In this document: in pieces, positions 46,507 through 56,100 of the stretch
How positions within the stretch are numbered: position 1 is the first letter of the stretch
Layout: every line of letters begins with the position of its first letter
NCBI RefSeq assembly: GCF_012034175.1
Contig: NZ_JAATEJ010000001.1
Coordinates: 1 to 64,000 of the forward strand
Direction: 5' to 3'
From: Actinacidiphila epipremni
Lineage (GTDB): Bacteria > Actinomycetota > Actinomycetes > Streptomycetales > Streptomycetaceae
DNA length: 64,000 nucleotides
Translations under genes and position numbers: made by a program
Notes under the pieces: generated by a model
Database searches by the model: none
Told to the model about the DNA's origin: nothing
What the model saw: the letters and a program-made list of their open reading frames with translations, nothing else

Positions 46507-48441
46507 GTGCGGCCGGTAGGCAGCAAATACCTCCTGGAGGAGCCGCTCGGGCGCGGCGCCACAGGCACCGTCTGGCGTGCCCGGGTGCGGGACGACGCGG
46601 GCGGCGCCGGCGGCGGCGCGGCCGAGGGCGTGCCCGGCGGCGTCGTGGCGGTCGGCGGCACCGTCGCCGTCAAGGTGCTCAAGGAGGAGCTCGCCGGCGA
46701 CCCGGACGTGGTGATGCGCTTCCTGCGCGAGCGCTCCGTCCTGCTGCGGCTGCGCCACCCGCACATCGTGCGGGTCCGCGACCTGGTCGTCGAGGGCGAC
46801 CTGCTCGCCCTGGTCATGGACCTCGTCGACGGCCCCGACCTCCAGCGCTACCTGCGCGAGAACGGCCCCTTCTCGCCGGTCGCCGCCTCCCTGCTCACCG
46901 CCACCATCGCCGACGCGCTCGCCGCCAGCCACGCCGACGGCGTCGTCCACCGCGACCTGAAGCCCGCGAACGTCCTGCTCGCGACCCTCACCGACGCCGA
47001 GGGCAACGAGCAGATGCACCCCATGCTCACCGACTTCGGCATCGCCCGGCTCGCCGACTCACCCGGCGTCACCCGCACCCACGAGTTCGTCGGCACCCCC
47101 GCCTACGTGGCCCCCGAATCCGCCCAGGGCCGCCCGCAGACCTCCGCCGTCGACGTCTACGGCGCCGGGATCATGCTGTACGAGCTGGTCACCGGCCGCA
47201 CCCCCTTCCAGGGCGAGAACGCCATCGAGGTGCTCCAGGCGCACCTGAACCAGCAGCCGCGCCGCCCCGGCAATGTGCCCGAGCCGCTGTGGACGGTCAT
47301 CGAGCGCTGCCTGCGCAAGGAGCCCGCGCAGCGTCCGAGCGCCGACAGCCTGGCCCGCGCGCTGCGGGTCGTCGCGGCGGGCGTCGGCGTGCACGCCAGC
47401 CCGGCCGCCGCGGAGGCCGCGCTCGGGGTGGCCGCGCTGCTCGCGCCGGACGAGACGCCGACGCTGGTGCCGGGGACGGGCGCGGGGGCGGGCGCCGGTG
47501 CCGGTTCCGCCGGCGACTCCGACCCGACGCAGGTGCTGCCCTCGGGCCAGGGCGGCGGCGGCCCGCGCTACGACCCGGCCGCCGCGACGAGCGTGCTGCC
47601 GGCCGAGGGCGCAGGCCGCCCCGCCGCCGACGGCACCCGCGTCATGCCGCCCATGGGCGACGAGGGCCCGCCGCAGGCGCAGGGCCCGCACCCGTGGGAG
47701 TCGCAGCTCAACGCCGCCCGCAACCGCAACGAGCAGACCGAGGCGCACTACCTGCCCCCGGAGATGGACCCGCTCTTCCGCCGCCCGCGCCGCCAGCCGG
47801 CCCGCCCGGCACAGGGCCAGGCGTACGGCCAGGGCGCCCCGCAGCAGGGCCAGGGCTACGGCTACCCGCAGCAGGGCGGCGCCCAGGGCTACGGCTACCC
47901 CCAGCACCAGCAGCCGCAGCAGCAACCGCCGCAGCACCAGCAGCCCTACTCGCAGCAGCCCCAGGCCCGCCGGCCCGCCCCGCCGCCGCAGTCGTACGAG
48001 CCCCGGCAGCAGCCCCAGCCGCAGCGCTACGAGCCGCAGCCGCGCCCGCAGGCCCCCGCGCCCGAGCCGCCCCGCGGCCACGAGCCGCGCCGGCGCAGCG
48101 CCAACCCGGTCAAGATCCCGGGCCTGGGCTGCCTCAAGGGCTGCCTGACGGTGATCCTCGTCCTCGTCGTCCTCTTCGTCGTCGTCTGGTACACCACCCC
48201 GCTGCCGCACTGGGTCGACAGCACCCGCAACCTGTGGGACGCGACGTCGAGTTGGGCGCATTCGGCCTGGGACAAGATCTCCTCGATCACCGGCGACTCC
48301 GGCGGCGGCCAGGGCACCGACAACCCGGGCCTGGGCAACACCCCGGGCATCGACGGCCAGGGCCTGCCCTCCGCCCTGCCGTCCGGCCTCGACCCGGGCG
48401 GCCTGAAGGACCTCGGCAAGAACCTCACCGGCAACCACTGA
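46507..48441 (+). CDS. pkaA: Membrane Ser/Thr protein kinase, PkaA type
   Basis: A 644-residue Hanks-type kinase. Motifs: GRGATGTVW at 15-23, catalytic Lys56, HRDLKPANVL (Asp150, Asn155), DFG at 176-178 and APESAQG. A Gly-rich insertion of about 20 residues sits between the P-loop and Lys56. A Gln/Pro/Tyr-rich juxtamembrane region (YGYPQQGG...QPQQQPPQHQQ) precedes one membrane helix at about 541-566, and the outer tail is only about 80 residues without a known sensor fold. The GTG at 46507 has GGGAG 8 nt upstream. The symbol rests on order (kinase, kinase, prfB) as in Streptomyces coelicolor and on the kinase domain. The FHA-FtsK protein is encoded divergently. Confidence 0.85.
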   Translation: MRPVGSKYLLEEPLGRGATGTVWRARVRDDAGGAGGGAAEGVPGGVVAVGGTVAVKVLKEELAGDPDVVMRFLRERSVLLRLRHPHIVRVRDLVVEGDLLALVMDLVDGPDLQRYLRENGPFSPVAASLLTATIADALAASHADGVVHRDLKPANVLLATLTDAEGNEQMHPMLTDFGIARLADSPGVTRTHEFVGTPAYVAPESAQGRPQTSAVDVYGAGIMLYELVTGRTPFQGENAIEVLQAHLNQQPRRPGNVPEPLWTVIERCLRKEPAQRPSADSLARALRVVAAGVGVHASPAAAEAALGVAALLAPDETPTLVPGTGAGAGAGAGSAGDSDPTQVLPSGQGGGGPRYDPAAATSVLPAEGAGRPAADGTRVMPPMGDEGPPQAQGPHPWESQLNAARNRNEQTEAHYLPPEMDPLFRRPRRQPARPAQGQAYGQGAPQQGQGYGYPQQGGAQGYGYPQHQQPQQQPPQHQQPYSQQPQARRPAPPPQSYEPRQQPQPQRYEPQPRPQAPAPEPPRGHEPRRRSANPVKIPGLGCLKGCLTVILVLVVLFVVVWYTTPLPHWVDSTRNLWDATSSWAHSAWDKISSITGDSGGGQGTDNPGLGNTPGIDGQGLPSALPSGLDPGGLKDLGKNLTGNH

Positions 48442-48662
48442 CCGCGCACCCGGCAACCACGGACCGCACGCCGGGCGCGGAGCCGCTCGTACGCCCATCC
48501 GGCCGACCACTGTGGGGATTTGTCGACTTCCGAAGGGTGATTTCTCGTGCAGAACCCCCACTCACCGGCTTCCCGTATCCCGAACGGCCCCCGACCCGCG
48601 TAGCTTTGTCGGCAACGCTTGGTCGCCCACGCGACGGACCGCCGCAGGAGTCGGAGCACGCA

Positions 48663-50915
48663 TTGGCCAGGAAGATCGGCAGCCGCTACACCGCCCACCA
48701 GGTGCTCGGGCGGGGATCCGCGGGCACGGTGTGGCTCGGTGACGGCCCCGAGGGACCGGTCGCCATCAAGCTGCTGCGCGAGGACCTGGCCTCCGACCAG
48801 GACCTCGTCGGCCGCTTCGTGCAGGAACGCACCGCCCTGCTGTCGCTCGACCACCCGCATATCGTCGGCATCCGCGACCTCGTCGTGGACGGCAGCGACC
48901 TCGCCCTGGTCATGGACCTGGTCCGCGGCACCGACCTGCGCTCCCGGCTGGAGCGCGAGCGGCGGCTGGCCCCCGAGGCCGCGGTCGCGATCGCCGCGGA
49001 CGTCGCCGACGGCCTGGCCGCCGCGCACGCCGCCGGCGTCGTCCACCGCGACGTCAAGCCGGAGAACGTGCTGCTCGACTCCGCCGCCCCGACCGGCCCC
49101 GGCGGCGCCCCGCCCGCGCTGCTCACCGACTTCGGCATCGCCCGGCTCGTCGACACCCCGCGCCGCACCCGCGCGACCCGCATCATCGGCACCCCCGACT
49201 ACCTCGCCCCCGAGATCATCGAGGGCCTGCCGCCGCGCGCCTCCGTCGACATCTACGCGCTGGCCACCGTGCTGTACGAACTCCTCGCCGGCTTCACGCC
49301 GTTCGGCGGCGGCCACCCCGGGGCGGTGCTGCGCCGGCACGTGACCGAGGCCGTCACGCCGCTGCCGGGCCTGCCCGCGGAGCTGGACCGCATCCTCAGC
49401 GCGTGCCTGGCCAAGGCGCCGGCCTCCCGGCTCACCGCCGCCGAGCTGGGCGCGAACCTGCGCGACCTGCTGCCGCGGCTGGCCGGCCTGCCCGCGCTGG
49501 ACGTCGCGGGCCCCGGCGAGCACGACGACGAGGGCGGGTACGGCGAGGCGGACCTCGAACCGCCCCTCGCGCCGCCCGCCCCCGCCCCCGCGACCCCGCC
49601 CGGCGGCGACCGCAAGCGCGGCGCCGTGCCCCTGGTGCGGGCCGCCGCGCCCGACTCCAGCCGGGACACCCACACCAGCATCAAGCTGCCCACCGCCGAG
49701 GAGCTGGCCGGCTTCGGCGCGGCCTCGCGCGGCGCCGGCCGCAGCAGGGCCTCCGCGCCCGGGCGGCCCGCGAGCCCGCGGCACCGCTCCGTCTCCGACG
49801 CCATACGGCAGCGCCGCATCCGCTTCGCCGCCGCAGCCGCCGCGGCGCTCGCCGTCGCCGGGCTCGGCGGCTGGGGCATCGCCTCGGCAGGCTCGTCCGG
49901 CTCGGGGACCGGCTCCGGCGGCGACTCGCGCGGCGACACCCCGCCCACCACCGACCCGGCCACGACCACGCCCGCCGCCGGCACCCCCGCCGCCCCGACC
50001 GCCGCCTCCGCCGACGCGCCGCAGAGCCGCACCGGGCGGCCCGTCGCGCTGCCGCAGTGGTCGGCCTTCCAGGGCGTGCCCGCCGCCGGCGTCCCGCTCA
50101 CCGGCGGCCCGCGCGCCCTCGTCCTCGACGGCGCCACATACGTCTTCGCCCGGGGCCAGGACAAGAACGTCTGGTACGTGGTGCGCGACGCCTCCGGTTA
50201 CGGGCGGTGGCACAAGCTCACCGGGATAAACGTCGACGACGACCCGGCGGTGGTCTCCGCGCGGCAGGGCCGTATCGACCTGTTCGCGCTCGGCACGGAC
50301 GGCCTGCTCTACCGCAGGACGATGACGGCGGCCGGCGGCTCCGCGGGTGCCGGCGGGTCCGGCGGTTCCGCCGGCCACTGGAACGCCTGGTCGCAGGTCG
50401 ACGAGCGCACCCACTTCGACGCGGCGCCCGCCGCCGCGTCCTCCGAGCCCGGCCGGATCGACCTGGTGGGCCGGGTCGGCGGCGACCTGGTCACCGCCTC
50501 GCTGGTCGGCGACCGGTGGAACGCCTGGGCCGTCGTGCCCACCGCGGGCCGGATCACCGCCGCGCCCGCGCTGGTCTCCCGGGCCCGCGGCAGCCTCGAC
50601 GCCTTCGTCGTCCGCAAGGCCGACGGCGCGGTGCTCCAGCTCCCGTACTCGGGCGGCGCCTGGCGGCCCGCATGCGTCATCGAGGGCCTGGACGCCACGT
50701 CCCGCCCCGACGCGGTCGCCGCGGGGGGCCGGCTGTACGCCTTCGCCTCCGGCGGGCAGGCCGCTGCCTCGCAGGACGCCGACTGGTCGGCCGCGCCGCT
50801 GCCCGGCACGGACGCGGACCGGGCGCTGGGCGCGGTGGCGGCGTCGCCGCACACGCTGGAGATCTTCACCCGGACCCCGGGCGGCACGCTCAGCAGGGCG
50901 ACGGCGTCGGTATGA
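48663..50915 (+). CDS. pkaB: Membrane Ser/Thr protein kinase with extracellular beta-propeller
   Basis: A 750-residue kinase. Motifs: GRGSAGTVW, Lys36, HRDVKPENVLL (Asp130, Asn135), DFG at 156-158 and a kinase end near 270. A Pro-rich linker leads to one membrane helix at about 386-406. Outside lies a Thr/Pro/Ala stalk and then a repeat domain (about 460-750) with motifs such as YVFARGQDKNVWYVVRDASG, IDLFALGTDGLLYRR, RIDLVGRVGGDLVTASLVGD and LDAFVVRKADGAVLQL, typical of a tachylectin/PLL-like sugar-binding beta-propeller. The TTG start at 48663 has GGAG 6 nt upstream. A cell-wall or glycan ligand is inferred. The symbol follows position between pkaA and prfB; the length is greater than I remember for PkaB. 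Confidence 0.82.
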   Translation: MARKIGSRYTAHQVLGRGSAGTVWLGDGPEGPVAIKLLREDLASDQDLVGRFVQERTALLSLDHPHIVGIRDLVVDGSDLALVMDLVRGTDLRSRLERERRLAPEAAVAIAADVADGLAAAHAAGVVHRDVKPENVLLDSAAPTGPGGAPPALLTDFGIARLVDTPRRTRATRIIGTPDYLAPEIIEGLPPRASVDIYALATVLYELLAGFTPFGGGHPGAVLRRHVTEAVTPLPGLPAELDRILSACLAKAPASRLTAAELGANLRDLLPRLAGLPALDVAGPGEHDDEGGYGEADLEPPLAPPAPAPATPPGGDRKRGAVPLVRAAAPDSSRDTHTSIKLPTAEELAGFGAASRGAGRSRASAPGRPASPRHRSVSDAIRQRRIRFAAAAAAALAVAGLGGWGIASAGSSGSGTGSGGDSRGDTPPTTDPATTTPAAGTPAAPTAASADAPQSRTGRPVALPQWSAFQGVPAAGVPLTGGPRALVLDGATYVFARGQDKNVWYVVRDASGYGRWHKLTGINVDDDPAVVSARQGRIDLFALGTDGLLYRRTMTAAGGSAGAGGSGGSAGHWNAWSQVDERTHFDAAPAAASSEPGRIDLVGRVGGDLVTASLVGDRWNAWAVVPTAGRITAAPALVSRARGSLDAFVVRKADGAVLQLPYSGGAWRPACVIEGLDATSRPDAVAAGGRLYAFASGGQAAASQDADWSAAPLPGTDADRALGAVAASPHTLEIFTRTPGGTLSRATASV

Positions 50916-51001
50916 GGCCCCCTGGCCCCCCTTGGTAGGAAGGGCCGCGGTCGGGGCGCCGTCGTCAGGTCCGACGGGCTCGGCAAGTTTCGGCCAGCCG
51001 G

Positions 51002-51007
51002 TAGGCT
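51002..51007 (+). promoter_or_regulatory. Possible -10 of leaderless prfB
   Basis: TAGGCT followed by six bases (GGACCC) and the GTG start. No ribosome-binding site is present. The arrangement matches leaderless promoters of actinobacteria; no -35 was recognised. Confidence 0.4.
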
Positions 51008-51013
51008 GGACCC

Positions 51014-52132
51014 GTGGCAATCGTCGATGTATCCGAAGAACTGAAATCCCTGTCCTCGACCATGGGGTCGATCGAGGCTGTCCTCGACCTGGACCGGATG
51101 CGGGCCGACATCGCCGCGCTCGAGGAGCAGGCGGCGGTGCCCACGCTGTGGGACGACCCGGACAGCGCGCAGAAGATCACCAGCCGGCTCTCGCACCTCC
51201 AGGCGGAGCTGCGCAAGGTCGAGGCGCTGCGCGGCAGGATCGACGACCTCGCGGTGCTCTTCGAGCTCGCCGACGCCGAGGACGACGCGGACACCCGCGC
51301 CGAGGCCGAGGCCGAGCTGGAGGAGGTCCGCAAGGCGCTGGACGAGATGGAGGTCAGGACGCTGCTGTCGGGCGAGTACGACGCCCGCGAGGCCCTGGTC
51401 AACATCCGCGCCGAGGCCGGCGGCGTCGACGCGGCCGACTTCGCCGAGCAGCTCCAGCGCATGTACCTGCGGTGGGCCGAGCGGCACGGCTACCCCACCG
51501 AGGTCTACGAGACCTCCTTCGCGGAGGAGGCCGGCATCAAGTCGACCACCTTCGTCGTCAAGGCGCCCTACGCGTACGGCACCCTGTCCGTCGAGCAGGG
51601 CACGCACCGCATGGTGCGCATCTCGCCCTTCGACAACCAGGGCCGCCGCCAGACGTCGTTCGCGGGCGTCGAAGTGCTGCCGGTCGTGGAGCAGAGCGAC
51701 CACGTCGAGATCGACGAGTCCGAACTGCGCGTCGACGTCTACCGCGCCTCCGGCCCCGGCGGCCAGGGCGTCAACACCACCGACTCCGCGGTCCGCATCA
51801 CCCACCTGCCGACCGGCATCGTCGTCTCCTGCCAGAACGAGCGCTCCCAGATCCAGAACAAGGCGAGCGCGATGAACGTCCTCCAGGCCAAGCTCCTCGA
51901 ACGCCGCCGCCAGGAGGAGCAGGCCCTCCTCGACTCCCTCGGCAAGAGCGAGGGCGGCAACTCCTGGGGCAACCAGATGCGTTCGTACGTCCTCCACCCG
52001 TACCAGATGGTCAAGGACCTGCGCACCGAGCACGAGGTCGGCAACCCCCAGGGCGTCCTCGACGGCGACATCGACGGCTTCATCGAGGCGGGCATCCGCT
52101 GGCGCAAGTCCCGTGAGAAGACCGCCGCCTGA
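51014..52132 (+). CDS. prfB: Peptide chain release factor 2
   Basis: A 372-residue class I release factor that reads UAA and UGA. The codon-recognition tripeptide SPF is in [11 protein letters not shown], and the peptidyl-transferase motif GGQ is in [19 protein letters not shown]. An N-terminal coiled coil ([15 protein letters not shown]) begins the protein. The frame is continuous from the GTG at 51014, so the autoregulatory +1 frameshift found in many bacterial prfB genes is absent. In actinobacteria prfB normally precedes ftsE-ftsX-smpB; here a sortase substrate follows instead. Confidence 0.97.
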   Translation: MAIVDVSEELKSLSSTMGSIEAVLDLDRMRADIAALEEQAAVPTLWDDPDSAQKITSRLSHLQAELRKVEALRGRIDDLAVLFELADAEDDADTRAEAEAELEEVRKALDEMEVRTLLSGEYDAREALVNIRAEAGGVDAADFAEQLQRMYLRWAERHGYPTEVYETSFAEEAGIKSTTFVVKAPYAYGTLSVEQGTHRMVRISPFDNQGRRQTSFAGVEVLPVVEQSDHVEIDESELRVDVYRASGPGGQGVNTTDSAVRITHLPTGIVVSCQNERSQIQNKASAMNVLQAKLLERRRQEEQALLDSLGKSEGGNSWGNQMRSYVLHPYQMVKDLRTEHEVGNPQGVLDGDIDGFIEAGIRWRKSREKTAA

Positions 52133-52207
52133 CTCCTTGACACCCGGCGCGTGACGAGGCTCATGTCACAGCCGTGTACAGAAGTGCCGGGCGGATGCGG
52201 CTAATTG

Positions 52208-52289
52208 GGGCATTGCCTGCTTAATGCCCTTGACGCCTCCCCGCAAAGCCGCGAGGGTAATGCGCGGCATGCGCGCGATTGAGGCGTCA
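52208..52289 (+). promoter_or_regulatory. Nested inverted repeats before the LAETG surface protein gene
   Basis: GGGCATT (52208-52214) pairs with AATGCCC (52223-52229). Immediately after, TGACGCCTC (52231-52239) pairs with GAGGCGTCA (52281-52289) around a 41-nt interior. The first could end prfB transcription or be an operator; the second could form a long leader stem. No known regulator consensus was recognised. Confidence 0.4.
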
Positions 52290-52385
52290 GCGCACGGCGG
52301 GGCGAACGATCCGACATCCCCCTCCAGTGACACCCTCACTCTGCCTGCGCAGCCCCGAGCGGATATCTACTGGGGGTACTGGAAC

Positions 52386-53054
52386 ATGACCAAGCGCAAC
52401 ACGCGAGTGCGTGTCGCCCGTATAGCCGCGGCGGCCGTCATCGTCGGCGGCGCCTCGCTGACCGCGGTGGGCGCGGCCCAGGCCGTCTCGCCGTCGCACT
52501 CGCCGGTCGTCGCCTTCGACGAGGGCGACCCGACCACGACCGACCCGGGCTTCCCGGCGGGCGGCGACACGACGCCTCCGACGGACACGTCGTCGCCGTC
52601 CGACGAGCCCACGACCGAGTCGCCGTCGCCGTCCGACGAGCCCACGACGGAGTCGCCGTCGCCGTCCGACGAGCCCACGACGGACGCGCCCACGACCCCG
52701 CCGGGTTCCGGCACGTCCAACGGCAACGCCAACGGCGGTTCCACCGGCACCCCGAGCACCGGCCCCAGCACGGGCACGAGCACGGGTACGTCCACGGGCA
52801 CCAGCTCGGGCACCGGCACGGACGGGAACAACAACACCTGCACGCTGACCGGTGAGAGCGTCGACTGCGGGAACAACAACACCGGCACCGACAACACCCA
52901 GCCGGTTCCGCAGGGGACGACCACGAGCCAGCTCGCCGAGACCGGCTCCAGCGGCACGACCTTCCTGCTGATCGGCGCCGCGACGCTGATCGCCGGCGGT
53001 ATCGGCTTCCGCCTGACGCCGCGGCTGGCCGCCGGCCGCCGCGACGCCGCCTGA
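52386..53054 (+). CDS. Small secreted LAETG sortase substrate
   Basis: A 222-residue surface protein. An N-terminal signal peptide (RVRVARIAAAAVIVGGASLT ... AAQA) is followed by a Ser/Thr/Pro/Asp-rich stalk with an 11-residue repeat (ESPSPSDEPTT), a Thr-Gly repeat section (GTSTGTSTGTS) and a small segment with two Cys (NTCTLTGESVDCGNN) that may form a disulfide. The C-terminus is a cell-wall sorting signal: LAETG, a hydrophobic helix and a basic tail (RLAAGRRDAA). Streptomyces class E sortases recognise LAxTG. GGGGG lies about 9 nt before the ATG. It is probably a spacer-like wall protein; its role is unknown. Confidence 0.85.
   Translation: MTKRNTRVRVARIAAAAVIVGGASLTAVGAAQAVSPSHSPVVAFDEGDPTTTDPGFPAGGDTTPPTDTSSPSDEPTTESPSPSDEPTTESPSPSDEPTTDAPTTPPGSGTSNGNANGGSTGTPSTGPSTGTSTGTSTGTSSGTGTDGNNNTCTLTGESVDCGNNNTGTDNTQPVPQGTTTSQLAETGSSGTTFLLIGAATLIAGGIGFRLTPRLAAGRRDAA
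52593..52683 (+). repeat. 33-bp tandem repeats coding for SPSDEPTT stalk
   Basis: A 33-bp unit (ESPSPSDEPTT) is present in two full copies and one shortened first copy. Copies are nearly identical, so the stalk length is likely to vary. Confidence 0.8.
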
Positions 53055-53085
53055 CGGCAGCCGCACCCGCGCAGCACGCCACGCA

Positions 53086-53131
53086 AAGGGCGGGGCCCGG
53101 AACGCCGACCAGCGCTCCGGGCCCCGCCCTT
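53086..53131. terminator. Bidirectional 16-bp hairpin terminator
   Basis: AAGGGCGGGGCCCGGA (53086-53101) and its complement (53116-53131) form a perfect 16-bp stem with a 14-nt loop. It separates the convergent LAETG and pseudo-SGNH genes. Confidence 0.85.
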
Positions 53132-53146
53132 GTCCATGCCCGCCCC

Positions 53147-56100
53147 TCACTCCTCCGGCGGCACGAGCACCGTCAGGTCGCCGGTGACCGCCGCGGCGAG
53201 CGCCGCGTAGCCATCGGGCGTGAGGTTGACGTGATCGCCGGCGTCGAAGTCGAACGGAGCCGCCTGATTGCTGAGCTGTTGCTCGGGCGGGGTCGCGGTG
53301 CCGGCGGGATCGTCCACGGCGACCTGGGCGTTCGCGTCGACGTACGTCTGCCCCGGCGGATTGGCCGCGAGGACGCCGCTGATCCACTCGTTGGCCGACT
53401 GCCGGTCGGCGTCCACCGCGTCGGTGCAGAGGGAGAACCCCTCGCAGGGGGTCAGCGTCATGACGACCGTCCGGATGCCCCACGCCTGCAACTGGTCCAG
53501 CAGGATCTGGTAGGCGCTGGTCAACTCGGCGTCGTCCGTGCCGTTCAGCAGGTCCGTCAGCCCTTCGTCGACGACGACCGTACTGACGCCGGGATTCGCC
53601 AGGACGTCCTGGTCCAGCCGGTTCAGCAGGGAACGGCCGCCCCCGTTGCCGGCCGAGACGTCGGTCGCCACCCGGTTGTTGAGGACGTCCGCGGCGACGA
53701 CCCCGTAGCGGGGCACGTCCTGGGTGGTGGACTGGAGGCTGCGCGCGAGAGCCCCGCCCAGCCGCCACGGCACCCCGGGCGGGCCGTAACCCCCGAGTGC
53801 CTTGGTCCCGGTGGTGTTGACCAGGTGGTCGCCGACGGTGACCACGGTGCCCGGCGAACCGGCGGACAGGACGTCCACGTTCGTCAGGATGTCGCTGAAG
53901 AACCCGTAGGGCAGACCGGTGTTGACGAAGGCGGTGTTGCCCGTGTCGGCGGTGTGGTCGCCGCTTCCGACCGGGCTGACGTAGAGGTAGGTGTCCGAGG
54001 CCCAGGCGTGCTCGGGTATGTAGCGGAGGCTGGTCGCCAGATGGAAGCTGATGGCCACCGGATGCAGGGCGGTGACCGTCGCCGTCAGCGGATCGCTGTA
54101 CACCTCGCCGTTGCCGGGTATGACCACGCCGGTCGAGCCGCCGAAGGTCAGGTCGACCGGGGTGTCCGCGGTGGCGGCGCCCGAGCCCTGGTGTGCGAAG
54201 GTCACATGGTCGATGTGCAGCGGTGTCTGGTTGCCGCGGTTGGACAGCCTGATGCGCACTCCGCTGCCGCCGGTGCTCGGCGTCACCAGCGTCCGGAAGG
54301 TCTGGTTGCCGTAGTCCGCGCCGCCGATGTAGTTGTACGCGCCGCTCGAACTCGGCGAGCTCCATGCACCGGTCCAGCTGCCGCCGCCCGGCGCCGTCGT
54401 CGTGTCACGCACGGCCATTGCCAGGATGTGCAGGCCGGGGACGAAGGCCTGCAGGCTGCTGTTCAGGTCGGGCAGTGTCACCGAGGCCACCGCGGCGCCG
54501 CGGGCGAGCGGGACCGCGAAGGCGTAGATGTTGTGCGCCTTGGCGAACTGCCCCGTGGGGGCGTTGGTGTTCGGGAAGCTGCTCACCGACAGCTGGTAGG
54601 GGCCCGAGGCCCAGTCCGGCACCGACAGGTAGTAGGACTGGGGCGCGGTCCCGTCCGCGTAGGTGATCGTCCCCGAGGGCTCGGTGCAGTCGCTGTAGTG
54701 GGTGCCGTCGTAGCCGAAGGTGCAGTTGGTCGCGCTGACGGCGGTGCCGTCGGGCACGTAGGGGCTGCTGTGGTCGGCGGGGGCGCGGTCGGCGGCACTG
54801 CCGCCGTATGTCGAGGTGGCGAGGAAGAGCAGGGCGTCGCCCTGCTCGCCGCTCATGGTGATGGTCTGGTTCGCCGCGAGGACGTTGTCGGGTGCGCCCG
54901 AGCCGAAGTCCGGCAGCGTGAAGGTGGCGCCGTCCACGGTGAGCTTGCCGCCGGGCTGCCAGCCCTGCGCCTCCAGGTCCTGCAAAGAGAAGGAGTAGCC
55001 GGCGCCGTCGATGTTCGCCGCGCCCGGGTCGGCGTTGTCCGACACCGCCGTGTTGTCGAAGGCCGCGCTCAGGCTCGGGTACGTCTTCCCCGCGTGGCCC
55101 ACCGCCGTGAAGTGGTATTCGTGCATGGGCGATTCGTTGCCGGCCGAGTCCAGCGCGTAGGCGAACAGCGTGTGCGTGCCCGGCGCGACGGGGGTCGCGG
55201 TGTATGTGGCCGTGTTGTTCGTCGCGGTCTTGGTCTGGCTCGCCGGCGCCCCCGAGGTCGGGGGCGGGGAGTCCAGGCCGAAGACGAACTTCGCCGCGTT
55301 GTTCTGGCTCGTGCCGGGGTCGACCTTCGCGGTGAAGGCGCCGGGCGTGCCGGCGGGCGCGCCGGGGGCGCCGTCCGCGTCGATGTCGGGGTAGACGTCG
55401 GCCGTCATCGTCGGTTCCACCGGGGCGCGCTGGTCGACGGTGAAGTGGCAGGTCGAGGTGTTGGCCTTGGAATCCTCGCCGTCGCTCACCGACACCTGCC
55501 AGTTGACGACGGTGCCGTCGGCGAGGCCCTTGATGTACGCGAGCGGGAAGGAGGCCGGCGCCTGCTGCCCGCTGGAGACGTCCTTGCTCTTCAGGGTCGC
55601 CTTGGCACCCGTGCCCACCCAGTAGGTGTACGTCGCCTGGAGCGCGTCCTTGTCCGGGTCGGAGACCAGCGCGCTCAGCGACGGCGGCGTCGTGGCGACG
55701 GTCTTGCCCAGGACCGGGTAGGGCGTGGCGGTGGCGCAGCCGTATGTCGAGCCGGTGACCTTGACGGTCGGCGTGCTCGGCGCGTTGGGCACCCGGTTGT
55801 ACGTGATGCTGACCGATGGGTTCGCGGCGAACCGCTTGAAGTGGTAGCCGTTCGTCTCGTTGGCGTTGATCAGGACGAAGGCGAGTGACGACCAGTGGCC
55901 CGCCGCCGCCTTGACGAGGGTCGAGGTCGCCGCGAAGCCGCCGGAGACGTAGCTGCTGCAGGTGGGAGCGAACGACTGGCTGCCGATCTTCGCTCCGGCG
56001 GCGGGCTTGGTGTTCCAGCTGAAGGCCTTGCTGACCGCCGACGTCTGGTACATGGTGACCGTGCTGGTGGTGTCGCACTGGGCCGCGTACGTCTCGGTGG

